A DNA stretch of 40,284 nucleotides from Anaerocolumna sp. (GTDB lineage: Bacteria; Bacillota; Clostridia; Lachnospirales; Lachnospiraceae): contig JAQSXJ010000064.1 in the NCBI GenBank assembly GCA_029256725.1, positions 1 through 40,284 of the forward strand, written 5' to 3'. The translations under genes were made by a program, and so were the position numbers. This document shows, one piece after another, positions 1 to 8,801 of the stretch; within the stretch, counting starts at the first letter, position 1, and every line of letters begins with the position of its first letter. A model generated the notes under the pieces. The model had not been told where the DNA came from and did not search any database. It saw nothing but the letters and a program-made list of their open reading frames with translations.

Positions 1-92
1 TTAGGACAAATCGAAAATGATGTAAACGAAAGGGCAGTTACTGGTAAGCGAAAGCTGCTTTTTCGTTTACACCATCATCGATTCTATCCTAA
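1..92. repeat. Large imperfect inverted repeat at window edge
   Basis: The first 31 bases and bases 61-92 are near-perfect reverse complements; both arms share TGTAAACGAAA next to the loop. The loop side holds a further short pairing (GCAG with CTGC). The element may continue left of the window. No coding sequence is seen in it. It could be the end of a transcribed hairpin RNA, a miniature element, or a long terminator-like palindrome; the sequence alone does not decide. Confidence 0.6.
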
Positions 93-112
93 AGAATTTG
101 ATACATACAAAT

Positions 113-147
113 AAAAGTCATGACTTTATTAAACTGTCATGGCTTTT
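113..147. terminator. Bidirectional intrinsic terminator after ppk
   Basis: A 12-bp stem (AAAAGTCATGAC paired with GTCATGGCTTTT, one G:T) and an 11-base loop lie 64 bases downstream of the ppk stop on the minus strand. Both sides carry T-rich tails, so it can end transcripts from either direction. Confidence 0.7.
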
Positions 148-210
148 ATTTATATAAAAATCCATAAAATGCATAAATTAAAATCAAAAATATAGTTTGT
201 CTACAGTCTG

Positions 211-1284
211 TTATTTGGATGGTCGTACAATTTTCTTAAAAAATTTCAATATATATTCTTTGGAAGCTGCTGCTTTACCATCTTCTCTCATTGCTTCTTC
301 AATAAATAACTGCTGTGAATCTATAGGAACCGTATCACTGTCAATCTTTCGATAAGTACCGTCTTTATTAAGAATTCTTGCTTTTACTGTATCGCTAAAC
401 ATAACCTCAAGAATATGCTGAATACTTTCTTTGATGTCCTCATCCAGAATCGGGCAGGCAATCTCAACTCTTCTCTGAGTGTTTCTGGTCATCATATCAG
501 CAGATGAAATATATAATCTGGCATCCTTTCCTAACCCGAAACAGTAGATTCTGCAATGCTCCAGGAATCGTCCTACGATACTATACACTGTTATATTATC
601 TGTTCTTCCCTTTATTCCGGGAAGAAGACAGCAGATTCCTCTGATTATGAGCTTAACCTTCACCCCTGCCTGCGATGCTTCTGATAACTTATGAATAATT
701 ATCTTATCCGTCAGGGAATTGGACTTCATTACAATACTGGCAGCTTCCCCTCTTCTCGACTTCTCAATTTCATCATCGATTAGAGCAATCAGATTATTCT
801 TAAAGGAATAAGGCGCCACAAATAGGTTGTTATAATTTCCCTTTAAGTTACTAATGGACATATTCTTAAAGAATTCATTGGCTTCCTGTCCGATTACCTG
901 GTTGGCCGTCATAAGGGAAAGATCCGTATACAGTTTTGCGGTCTTCTCGTTATAATTTCCTGTACCTATCTGAGTGATATAAAAAATACGATTTCTGTCT
1001 CTCCTGGTAATTAGACAGATCTTACTGTGAACTTTAAAGCCCTCAAAGCCGTAAATAACATTACAGCCGGCTTCTTCAAGACGCTCTGCCCACTCTATAT
1101 TATTTTTCTCATCAAATCTCGCCTTTAGCTCCATAAGAACCGTAACTTCTTTGTTATTCTCTGCAGCATTGCAAAGATAGTCTATAATTCTTGAATTTCT
1201 TGACAGACGATATATGGTTATCTTAATAGAGATTACGGATGGATCCTGAGCACTTTCCCTAAGGAGCTGAAGAAAGGGTTCCAT
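211..1284 (-). pseudogene. ppk: Polyphosphate kinase PPK1, C-terminal part (separated by frame break)
   Basis: This is the catalytic C-terminal half of PPK1, which makes polyphosphate from ATP. Both family histidines are visible: the phospho-acceptor His in GFKVHSKI (residue 86 of this fragment) and the second one in RFLEHCRIY (residue 243). The C1/C2 domain motifs ELKARFDEKNNIEW, IGTGNYNEKTAKLYTDL and SSADMMTRN are intact. The reading frame stays open upstream of the ATG to about 1330, reading ISVQLKRKDILLFYPYDQ, which is family sequence. The ATG at 1284 is therefore not a natural start, and it has no ribosome site. The other half is at 1323-2291 in another frame. The two halves together would make a near full-length PPK1 lacking roughly 15-20 residues at the join. 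Either ppk is a pseudogene in this strain or the sequence has an error. Confidence 0.85.
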
Positions 1285-1322
1285 CTGGTCATAAGGATAA
1301 AATAGCAGGATATCCTTACGTT

Positions 1323-2291
1323 TCAGCTGAACCGAAATGGATAGCTTAACTGTTTTACCAAGGCAGAAGGTAAATGAGCATATAAATCAAATACATATCC
1401 AAGCACTAAGGGAGCTACACTGGTAAATACCTGTTCCTTTGTCAGGTTCAGCTTAGAGAGCAGAAAACTGCTCAAGCTCTTGCTTAAATGTCCCTGAACC
1501 TCCAGCCTTACAGGTGAAAGTCTGGCTCTTTTCTTAATGACCTTCTTCATTCTCTCCCTAAAATCGTCATCTACCTCAAAGACTTCATCCTCTGGGCTGA
1601 TATCTGCATTTCTGGTAACAGATATGACTGCCGCACAAACTACCTTGTACATGCCGAATACTTCCGCTATATGCTCTAATATGATCTTCTCTGTCAGTAT
1701 GTAGCTGTTATCTGAACTGGGAAGCATAAAATAACCAGGCAAGGACTGAGATATGGGAATAAGACCAAACTTCGTGGATTCCCCTGCAAACTCACATACG
1801 ATATAGATTCCTTTATTTACAAGATGAGGAAAAGGATGTCTGGAGTCTATGACCTGAGGGGATAGTATGGGTTTGATATCCTCTTCAAAGATTTTATCCA
1901 GTTGCTTTTTCTCGCTTTTTTTCAGTTCACCGCTATCCAGATTACGTATTCCAAATTCACGGAGTTTCTCTTCCACCATCTGAAATACCCGATCCCGCTC
2001 TTTATACAAAGGTACCGCAGCCTGAAATATGAATTCCAGCTGTTGTTTCGCCGTAAATCCGGTCTTATCATCCACATTATTATCCATATACATAAGGTCG
2101 GTAAGACTGCCTACCCTTATCATAAAGAACTCATCCAGATTGCTGGTAAAGATGGAGACGAATTTCAACCGTTCGTAAAGAGGTACAGTCTCCTCCTCTG
2201 CTTCCTCCAACACACGTCTGTTAAAGCGAAGCCACGACAATTCCCTATTCTGCATAAAGGGTTCCAGGAAATCATTTTCCAGATGGGGCAT
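1323..2291 (-). pseudogene. ppk: Polyphosphate kinase PPK1, N-terminal part (separated by frame break)
   Basis: This holds the N-terminal and head domains of PPK1 (FMQNRELSWLRFNRRVLEEA, then SIFTSNLDEFFMIRVGSL). I chose the start at 2291 because AGGAG sits 7 bases before it; an in-frame ATG at 2297 is only 1 base from the same site. The gene overlaps the end of the Ppx/GppA gene by 20 bases, a typical translationally coupled ppx-ppk pair. The protein stops after LSYPFRFS, just where PPK1 normally passes into the C1 catalytic domain. Family members usually carry about 20 more residues here before the motif that resumes in the next frame, so the break looks like a short out-of-frame deletion rather than a single-base slip. 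The product lacks both catalytic histidines. Confidence 0.85.
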
Positions 2292-3198
2292 ACACATTCT
2301 CCTTTATTATTCTTTCGTATAGATATCCTTCTCTGACACCGTAACGGCTTACAAATATTTCTTTTGCATTGTAGAAATCTGCGATGGTATCCACAGCAAT
2401 CAGACCCGGAATAATTGTATGGATTCTATCCGGGATTACCTGCAGTACCGGTGATATGGTCTGTTTCTTGCTATTTCGTATCGTATCAAGGATTTCTTTT
2501 ATGTCAGAGGTTTTTATTGTGATATTTTCTTTTCCATAGCCATAAATCTGATTGCTTAGTTTGGCAGCTGCACGCATGGTACCGCCTACACCGCAGATAA
2601 ATGGTGCTGTTTCTTCTTTTAATTCCAGGGATTTTAAAGTCTCTTTTATGTGCTCTCTGATTAATTCCCGCTCTTCTTCTTTGGGAATAATCTTCTTCAC
2701 ATAATTAACGTAGAGATTTAAAGAACCAACAGGCATACTGGTTGCATATTGAATCTGTCTGTCCTGAAATGACACCAACTCAGTACTTCCACCGCCGATA
2801 TCTACCAGTACACCGGAGCTTTCCGGAAATACCTTTATGGCACCTTTAAAGTCAAGTGTAGCTTCTTCCTCGCCGGAGATTAATTCTACATCCAGACCGG
2901 TTATTTCTTTGATTGTCTGGATTACTTCTTGGGTATTTACTATATTTCTAAGGGAAGCCGTTGCAAATATATTTAACTCTTCCTCTTTGATTCCAAAATT
3001 ACTGATATAATGTTTATATTCATTTAAAATGTCACAGGCTCGCTTGATGCCTGCTGTGCTAAGCCTCTCTTTTTTGATATAATTAACAAGGCCCGCCATG
3101 GTTTTCTTTTCAAAGATTGACTTTAACCCCGTTTCACTTGTTTCATAAATACAAAGTCTCATAGTGTTGGAACCTAAATCCACAATTGCATACAGCAT
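2272..3198 (-). CDS. ppx: Exopolyphosphatase / pppGpp phosphohydrolase, Ppx/GppA family
   Basis: This 308-residue member of the ASKHA phosphatase family hydrolyses polyphosphate from its ends and/or pppGpp in the cytoplasm. The two phosphate-binding motifs are present: DLGSNTMRL near the N-terminus and VDIGGGSTELV near residue 137, plus FATASLRN and GEEEA typical of the fold. It has only the two-lobed core, without the C-terminal HD domain of the E. coli Ppx. AGGAGG stands 7 bases before the ATG. It is the first gene of an operon with ppk (20-base overlap), so one transcript would normally carry both degradation and synthesis of polyphosphate. Because ppk is broken here, only the degrading side appears functional. 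Confidence 0.9.
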   Translation of the reverse strand: MLYAIVDLGSNTMRLCIYETSETGLKSIFEKKTMAGLVNYIKKERLSTAGIKRACDILNEYKHYISNFGIKEEELNIFATASLRNIVNTQEVIQTIKEITGLDVELISGEEEATLDFKGAIKVFPESSGVLVDIGGGSTELVSFQDRQIQYATSMPVGSLNLYVNYVKKIIPKEEERELIREHIKETLKSLELKEETAPFICGVGGTMRAAAKLSNQIYGYGKENITIKTSDIKEILDTIRNSKKQTISPVLQVIPDRIHTIIPGLIAVDTIADFYNAKEIFVSRYGVREGYLYERIIKENVYAPSGK

Positions 3199-3355
3199 AT
3201 CATTTCCTCCTGTCTGCCCGGGTACAACCTACTGGCATTGTATCCCGACAATGTTTTAAATATGTAAAGTATTTATTAAAGCAATGTAAAATTCTACAAA
3301 ATATTGCATTTTACTTCACAAAACGTAACCTTTATTCATTTAACTTTTCTTCATA

Positions 3356-3916
3356 TTACTTTAAAATATTATAACCTTGTTTCAGAACTTTGGTTTTAAT
3401 GTATTGGAAGGTTTTATCTTCTCCTTTTTCCATTAACATTACCAAAAGTTTCTCTAGGAGCTTTTCTGTTTCCGGGTGTATTAAATAGTGCTGTCTTGAG
3501 GTATTAAAATAATCATAAGCATCTCTGTCGGTATATGCCTCTTTGTTGTAAATTCTGCTGGCAGCTACTCTGTCGCAGAACATTTCTACAACGTAATTTA
3601 CCGGCATTCTCATTCCAGACATGGGAGCCCCTTCATTTACACTGTAATCTATCCAATATTCCAAATGGTGCTTATTCCTGCCTTTATGATGAAGCCATGC
3701 CAGACTGTAGCCACGGTCTTCTCGTTCTGCATTGTTTGGACTTCTGTTACCCTGGAAATATTTCGCACCTACCAGAAATTCTACAGGACTGTATTTGGAC
3801 AAATCATGTAACATTCCCTGCCTGTAAAGCCCTGCTCTGAAACAATACCTCATCACCAAATATTTATGATGGTTTATTGTTCTTAAATGCTGTAACCACT
3901 TCATGCTGCCTGCCAT
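3356..3916 (-). CDS. DUF5662 family protein
   Basis: This 186-residue soluble protein resembles the DUF5662 family, common in Clostridia and phages and of unknown function. The family-type core is visible: an HDLSKYSPVEF motif around residue 37, a YFQGNRSP stretch, and LAWLHHKGRNKHHLEYW, all rich in histidine and aspartate in a pattern that could bind metal. The ATG at 3916 has only a weak ribosome site (GCAGGT); the ATG at 3904 (MKWLQHL) matches the usual family N-terminus and could be the true start. It ends 157 bases upstream of ppx on the same strand, with no strong terminator in the AT-rich gap, so transcription might continue into ppx-ppk. The match is from remembered family pattern only. 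Confidence 0.75.
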   Translation of the reverse strand: MAGSMKWLQHLRTINHHKYLVMRYCFRAGLYRQGMLHDLSKYSPVEFLVGAKYFQGNRSPNNAEREDRGYSLAWLHHKGRNKHHLEYWIDYSVNEGAPMSGMRMPVNYVVEMFCDRVAASRIYNKEAYTDRDAYDYFNTSRQHYLIHPETEKLLEKLLVMLMEKGEDKTFQYIKTKVLKQGYNILK

Positions 3917-4040
3917 ACCTGCTTTCCGGCCCTTTCCCTCATGTTTGGGTTTTATTATATTCTTACCGTTCAGTTAATGCAACCATTTCACCGTAAAAAG
4001 TCAAATTTTGTGGTACGGACTGGTGGTGCGGATAGCGGAC

Positions 4041-4217
4041 GATGGGTTCTGCTTCCATTTATACACTTTCTTGTTCAGGAATCCCTATTCCACTTAAATG
4101 CCAGCAGTTGTGCCTGGACAGGACAGTGGTGTATTTTTACCTAGGCACAGCTGCTGGCATTTAAGTGTCATAAGGATTCCTTCAATAGAAAGTGCCTAAA
4201 TGGAAGCAGAACCCATC
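4041..4217. repeat. Large hairpin element, family 1, copy A
   Basis: Arms 4041-4115 and 4143-4217 are 75 bases each and match at about 65 positions, with a short loop; the whole could fold into one long hairpin. The core GAATCCYTATTCCACTTAA, the flanking GGTTCTG, a CGGACGATG motif just outside the left arm and TTTTTACCT beside the loop are all shared with the element at 22027-22227. The 3917-4294 gap holds nothing else that I recognise. Confidence 0.8.
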
Positions 4218-4294
4218 TGTACCTTTCTAATTATAGAATTTATCATTTCTAATATATTTACATACTTATATACTTCTTTATTGAATTAATAATC

Positions 4295-5764
4295 TTATTT
4301 TTTTCTGTTATTGTTATCTTTTTGTCGTTTTGTCTTGTAATCTTCCAGGTTGGTAAGTTCCTTGGAGGTCTCCATACTTAGCCTGTCGTTTAGGTGAGTT
4401 GTGTCATTGTTGCTTTTTGTTTCTTTTCGGAACTGTTTTATGATTAGATAGGTTATACCATAGAATATAACGATCGCAATTCCTGCTATTAGTCCTGTTC
4501 CCTGGCCTTTGATAAAGGGCATGCTTATGATGGCAACAATCAGGCATAGTAATACAAATAAGGAGGAGTATGGAAAGCCTCTTAATCGTAATCTGTCTTC
4601 CGGTTTCCCGTGATTTCTTCGGAAACGAATGTGAGTTGCCATTATCATGGCATAGGTAAACAGGGCAGAGAAACCACCGGCGCTGATTAGAAACAGATAT
4701 ACCTGAGGTAGCAGCAGTCCTACATATAAGCCGATTAGCATGGCTGCACCGGAGAATAAGATTCCCTTATAGGGTACTTCTTTTACTTCTTTTAGAAAGG
4801 GTGGGGCCCAGCCGTCATCTGCCAGTGACCTTATCATTCTTCCCAGCCCGAACATGGATGCTAACATTGTTGATAGGATGGCAGTTATTAATACTATATT
4901 TAATACTGTTCCGGCCCAGGTAAAACCGTAGCGGTTAAGTACTGCTACCATGGGGCTTATATCTTCTCTTATTTCGCCTGTAGGTATCAGGAATAGGGTC
5001 GTTCCTACTGACAGTATATATAAGGCTAATAGTATGACCACTGTTCGATGAATTGCTTTTGGTACTGTTTTTCTGGGTTCTCTTGCTTCTGAGGCTGCGA
5101 GGCCTATTATTTCAAATCCTGCATAGGCAAACATGATTATTAGTAAGCTGCCTGCAAGTCCTCTGAAACCATCTGCAAAAAATGCCTCATTTGTGATTGC
5201 CGGAGTATTGTATACGATACCTGCACCATTTGTAGTTACACCTCTTACTATTCCAAATATAAGTAATACACCCATTATGATAAATGCCACTATTGTAAGC
5301 ATCTTTATGGCTGCAAGTCCGCTCTCTAATTTACTTAGTCTGCTGGCACCCAGTAGATTTATAAGGGTTACTCCTATTATTATGGTACTTCCCAGTATTG
5401 TTGTCGAAACCTCCGGAAACCAGTTCTTAACCAGTAATGATATTGCTGTTGCTTCACTGGACATGGCAAGTACCATTCCTGTCCAATATACCCAGCCTGT
5501 TATAAATCCTGCTCCCGGTCCATAGGCATCGGCTGCAAATCCACGAAAGGAACCAACGCCCGGATTATTCACAGTCATTTCAGACAAAGCAAATAATATA
5601 AAATATACAAGTACACCGCCCAGTATATAAGAAAGGATTATTGAAGGGCCTGCAGAGCGTATTGCCACAGAAGATCCTAAAAAGAAGGAGCCGCCGATTA
5701 CGGAACCTACCGCCATCATTGTCAGATGCCAGGCTGATAATCCTTTTTCATGCTTTTCACCCAT
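4295..5764 (-). CDS. Amino acid permease, APC superfamily
   Basis: This integral membrane transporter of about 489 residues with roughly 12 hydrophobic segments imports or exchanges an amino acid. The N-terminal APC signature is clear: LSAWHLTMMAVGSVIGGSFFLG (unwound helix 1 with the GG bend), and the later FAYAGFEIIGLAASEAREPRKTVPKAI block between helices 6 and 7 is diagnostic of the family. The substrate cannot be read from sequence. I placed the start at 5764, with GAGG 6 bases upstream; an ATG at 5824 would add 20 residues that overlap the structured leader at 5778-5828 and has no support. The C-terminal tail is polar and rich in Asn/Asp/Lys. Regulation is likely through the palindromic leader directly before its ribosome site. 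Confidence 0.88.
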   Translation of the reverse strand: MGEKHEKGLSAWHLTMMAVGSVIGGSFFLGSSVAIRSAGPSIILSYILGGVLVYFILFALSEMTVNNPGVGSFRGFAADAYGPGAGFITGWVYWTGMVLAMSSEATAISLLVKNWFPEVSTTILGSTIIIGVTLINLLGASRLSKLESGLAAIKMLTIVAFIIMGVLLIFGIVRGVTTNGAGIVYNTPAITNEAFFADGFRGLAGSLLIIMFAYAGFEIIGLAASEAREPRKTVPKAIHRTVVILLALYILSVGTTLFLIPTGEIREDISPMVAVLNRYGFTWAGTVLNIVLITAILSTMLASMFGLGRMIRSLADDGWAPPFLKEVKEVPYKGILFSGAAMLIGLYVGLLLPQVYLFLISAGGFSALFTYAMIMATHIRFRRNHGKPEDRLRLRGFPYSSLFVLLCLIVAIISMPFIKGQGTGLIAGIAIVIFYGITYLIIKQFRKETKSNNDTTHLNDRLSMETSKELTNLEDYKTKRQKDNNNRKK

Positions 5765-5777
5765 ATTAACCTCTATT

Positions 5778-5858
5778 CTTGCGCACGTCTTTGCATATAT
5801 CAAGTTTGTGGTGCGCAAGCACAAACTTACGGTTGAAAAAACAGTCTTTGTTTTTTCA
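5778..5858 (-). promoter_or_regulatory. Leader with two interleaved perfect palindromes before the permease
   Basis: Read on the minus strand, AAGTTTGTG (5828-5820) pairs perfectly with CACAAACTT (5810-5802). The nine bases between them, CTTGCGCAC (5819-5811), pair perfectly with GTGCGCAAG at 5786-5778. The two 9-bp helices are interleaved, so they form either a pseudoknot or, more likely given the zero-length connecting loops, two exclusive folds. The downstream helix ends about 7 bases before the permease Shine-Dalgarno GAGG. A third hairpin, TGAAAAAACA with TGTTTTTTCA (5858-5834), lies just upstream. The rest of the 5765-6146 gap is AT-rich with no other clear feature. Confidence 0.55.
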
Positions 5859-6146
5859 GCCTATCTCCATCTGTTTGCTCAGTAATTTCCTGATAAGCAG
5901 TAATCTTTTGAATCTTTAATAGATGAAATTCAATGCTAGATTTAAAATTTAATATTAGTATCCCACAGAAATTTTTATTATATTAGCTGACTTTCGATTT
6001 TTCCTTTTCCAGCATAAGATTGTCCAAATAAAATTGTTATAATTTAGAAACTGTAGTATTTATATTTTGGCAATGATATACTATAATAATAGCCATGTGA
6101 TTATTTGTTATTTATATTTTAGAAGCATTCAAAAGGAGACGCATAT

Positions 6147-6794
6147 ATGAGATTTATGAAAATAGTTATTATAATTCTGTCACTGGCATTGCTTTCGGGC
6201 TGCCGAAGAGAAAACGTAAAAAGCAATATTGATTATGAAAACTTAACCATCAGAGATGATATTTTATTTGATATTCATAATGATAATTTTATATTTATCA
6301 AAGGAGAAGATATCAACTCAGACGGAAGCAATGCATTTATGGAATTTGATATGGGTAAGAACGATGGAACAAGGGAGATGTTTAGAATACGAGCAGATGC
6401 TAAAAGCGGTACAGAAATTATGTACTATAATGATAGAGCAGCGGTCAATCTCTTAAATGCCCTTAAGCACAATCCATTAGAAAACATAAATGCTTTTGAG
6501 GAAGGGACTCTGCCGAAGAAAGATTATTATTTTCAGGTAAGCTTCTATGATCTGGATGAAGATGGGCAGAAAGAAATTATACTTTCTATTGGAAACATGG
6601 ATAATGAAGAAGTCAGTATAATCTTTAAAACTACGGATTCTGTAGATACCCCTGCGAAGTATATCGGTGCTGTATATGGAGAACAAAGTATGTATATTTC
6701 TACTAATAACCATATTTTCGCACCCTATGGCACTGCTGATCAGATAAATGACTATATGTATTTAAATGAAAAACTGTATAAAGCAGTAGACTAG
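6147..6794 (+). CDS. Putative small lipoprotein of unknown function
   Basis: This 215-residue protein has a lipoprotein signal peptide: a hydrophobic stretch VIIILSLALLSGC with the lipobox LSGC and acylated Cys at residue 19, so it should sit on the outer face of the membrane. The mature part is acidic and contains DLDEDGQKEI (about residue 135), an aspartate-rich loop like the calcium-binding loops of EF-hand or FG-GAP repeats. No enzyme motif is seen. AGGAG lies 8 bases before the ATG at 6147; an ATG three codons later (MKIV) is also possible. It appears to be a single-gene unit. Confidence 0.7.
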   Translation: MRFMKIVIIILSLALLSGCRRENVKSNIDYENLTIRDDILFDIHNDNFIFIKGEDINSDGSNAFMEFDMGKNDGTREMFRIRADAKSGTEIMYYNDRAAVNLLNALKHNPLENINAFEEGTLPKKDYYFQVSFYDLDEDGQKEIILSIGNMDNEEVSIIFKTTDSVDTPAKYIGAVYGEQSMYISTNNHIFAPYGTADQINDYMYLNEKLYKAVD

Positions 6795-7045
6795 TCGTGC
6801 TCATGATATTATTTGCGGAATGCCTCTTCTACTTACAACAGCTATGCATATGTTTTTAAGGTATTTAACATTATTGAGTGTGATGACCTGCAATTCATCA
6901 CTACTTAATAACTTTCCTTAAGGTTTCATTTTATATTAAATTGTGATACAATAAATAGTTGTTAAGAAAACTAAATGAAACCATAATAGATCAGATATAT
7001 TTATACTTAGGCTGGCAGTACCCATTTGCAGAAAGAAGAATAGTT

Positions 7046-8410
7046 TTGAAGAAACAAAATGATTTTACAAAAGGCAGCGTTATTAGAAACATCTTAAGAC
7101 TATCCCTCCCAATGACCGTGGCTCAGTTAATCAACGTTTTATACAGCGTAATTGACCGTGTTTATATCGGTTTAATTCCTGAGAATGCCACGCTTTCCAT
7201 GACGGGTATCGGTCTTACTCTTCCAATCCTTACTATTATTATCGCTTTTGCCAATCTCTTTGGTATGGGTGGCGCACCTTTATGCTCCATCGCCAGAGGC
7301 AGAGGTGACAATGAAGAAGCAGAAAAAATTATGGGTAATTCCTTTTCACTGCTTCTCATATTTTCCGTGCTTTTAACCCTTTTGGGTTATTTATTAAAAG
7401 AACCGTTGTTATATCTCTTTGGCGCAAGTAAAGAGACCTTTCCTTATGCCAATGACTTTATCACTGTTTATCTGATAGGTGATCTGTTCGTTATGATCAG
7501 TCTTGGAATGAACAGCTTTATTAATTCCCAGGGTTTTTCTGGAATCGGTATGGCTACTGTCCTGTTAGGAGCTGTTGCAAATATTATCCTTGACCCCATC
7601 TTTATCTTTGTATTTCATATGGGTGTTAAAGGAGCTGCACTAGCTACTGTTATCTCCCAGTTCTTATCCGCCTTCTGGGTATTCCGTTTCCTTACCGGAA
7701 ATACGGCCATCCTTCGGCTTAAGTTGTGTAACCTGAAACTAAAGGTCTCTATTGTGAAACAGATTACGGCACTTGGCCTCTCCGGATTTATGATGGCTAT
7801 TTCCAACAGCATCGTCCAGATTGTCTGCAATAAGAGTCTTCAATTCTACGGTGGAGATCTATACGTTGGTGTCATGACCGTACTTAATTCCATCAGAGAA
7901 ATCATATCTATGCCTGTATCCGGCTTAACAAACGGCTCACAACCTGTTATTGGATTTAATTACGGTGCCGGAGAGTATCACCGTGTCCGAAAGGCTATCC
8001 GTTTCATGTCTGCCGCCTGTATTGCTTACACCCTGGCAGCCTGGGGAGTATTACATACTATTCCCCATTTTTTCATACGGATCTTCAACCACAATGAAGA
8101 CCTTATAAAAGCAGCGGAAACAGCCGTGCGGATTTATTTTTTCGGTTTCTTTATGATGTCGTTGCAGTTTGCCGGCCAGTCTGTCTTTGTAGCCTTAGGA
8201 AAAGCCAAATATGCCATATTTTTCTCTATACTTCGTAAAATCGTTATTGTTGTACCACTTACCCTACTGCTGCCAAGACTTCTTTCAACAGGAACGGACG
8301 GAGTCTTTCTTGCAGAGCCTGTATCTAATTTCATTGGTGGCAGTGCCTGCTTTCTTACTATGTTAACCGTGGTAAGAAGAGAATTGAAGACAAAAGAAAT
8401 AGCTGTCTGA
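7046..8410 (+). CDS. MATE family multidrug/cation antiporter
   Basis: This integral membrane exporter of about 454 residues with some 12 hydrophobic segments in two homologous halves belongs to the MATE family, which expels drugs or metabolites in exchange for Na+ or H+. Family features are LSLPMTVAQLINVLYSVIDRVYIG in helix 1, the internal repeat LGLSGFMMAISNSIVQIVCN, and GSQPVIGFNYGAG in the second half. The start is uncertain. The frame is open from a TTG at 6959, but the first 29 residues are unlike the family and lack a ribosome site. A TTG at 7046, preceded by GAAAGAAG, gives the usual N-terminus (MKKQNDFTKGSVIRNILRLSLP). It converges with the reductase gene across a shared terminator. 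Confidence 0.85.
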   Translation: MKKQNDFTKGSVIRNILRLSLPMTVAQLINVLYSVIDRVYIGLIPENATLSMTGIGLTLPILTIIIAFANLFGMGGAPLCSIARGRGDNEEAEKIMGNSFSLLLIFSVLLTLLGYLLKEPLLYLFGASKETFPYANDFITVYLIGDLFVMISLGMNSFINSQGFSGIGMATVLLGAVANIILDPIFIFVFHMGVKGAALATVISQFLSAFWVFRFLTGNTAILRLKLCNLKLKVSIVKQITALGLSGFMMAISNSIVQIVCNKSLQFYGGDLYVGVMTVLNSIREIISMPVSGLTNGSQPVIGFNYGAGEYHRVRKAIRFMSAACIAYTLAAWGVLHTIPHFFIRIFNHNEDLIKAAETAVRIYFFGFFMMSLQFAGQSVFVALGKAKYAIFFSILRKIVIVVPLTLLLPRLLSTGTDGVFLAEPVSNFIGGSACFLTMLTVVRRELKTKEIAV

Positions 8411-8432
8411 CCCTGGGTCAAACAGCTATTTC
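8396..8432. terminator. Bidirectional terminator between convergent genes
   Basis: GAAATAGCTGT pairs with ACAGCTATTTC, with an inner GACCC/GGGTC pairing. It overlaps the MATE stop codon and lies just past the reductase stop on the other strand. The T-rich tail is better on the minus strand. Confidence 0.65.
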
Positions 8433-8455
8433 GATATTTCCTTACTTTAATATTA

Positions 8456-8797
8456 TTAGATTTTAAATTCTTCTATCAGTTGCAGAAATTCTTCTTCCTT
8501 ATCACAGGCATAGTCAGCATACTCCATGTCCAAATTCTCTAAAGTAAGAGCAAGCTTACCAAGAAAGGCAGGGATATCACTCTTTTTCATACTGCCGACA
8601 GGTTTACCAAGATGACAGGCACCTTCTAAAGAAGAACCGCAGATATGCAGATCAAATGCATCTACCGGTTCATTGTCTACCCTTCTCTTAATACCAGTAA
8701 AGCCCAATGGACTTATCTGATGTCTGGCACAGGAATTCAAGCAGCCGGATACTGAGAGCTGTGGCAGTCTGTCTGGGTTTATTCCTTCTGCTTTCAT
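8456..8797 (-). pseudogene. Nitrite/sulfite reductase, C-terminal fragment
   Basis: This 113-residue fragment is the C-terminal part of a siroheme/4Fe-4S nitrite or sulfite reductase. It starts at KAEGINPDRLPQLSVSGCLNSCARHQISPLGF, containing the C-X3-C pair (GCLNSC) that holds one side of the cluster. The ATG at 8797 has no good ribosome site and is an internal methionine of the family sequence. Its frame differs from the N-terminal fragment that ends 4 bases away. Family members have about 40-45 more residues between the two parts, including the first cluster pair C-X5-C, and these are missing here. On its own it should be non-functional. Confidence 0.8.
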
Positions 8798-8801
8798 ATA
8801 A

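Noticed and set aside
1902..2336. 144-codon plus-strand frame
   Set aside because: It lies antisense to ppk/ppx coding sequence, with low-complexity translation and no ribosome site.
3283..3318. Crossed short repeats GCAAT/ATTGC and GTAAAAT/ATTTTAC upstream of ppx
   Set aside because: Short and AT-rich, expected by chance.
5133..5525. 130-codon plus-strand frame
   Set aside because: It is antisense to the membrane helices of the amino acid permease, which commonly give long shadow frames.
6973..6984. Three-codon leader frame (MKP) before the MATE gene as an attenuator
   Set aside because: No ribosome site, no terminator hairpin with T tract follows; unlike the exporter leader at 31.5 kb there is no switch structure.
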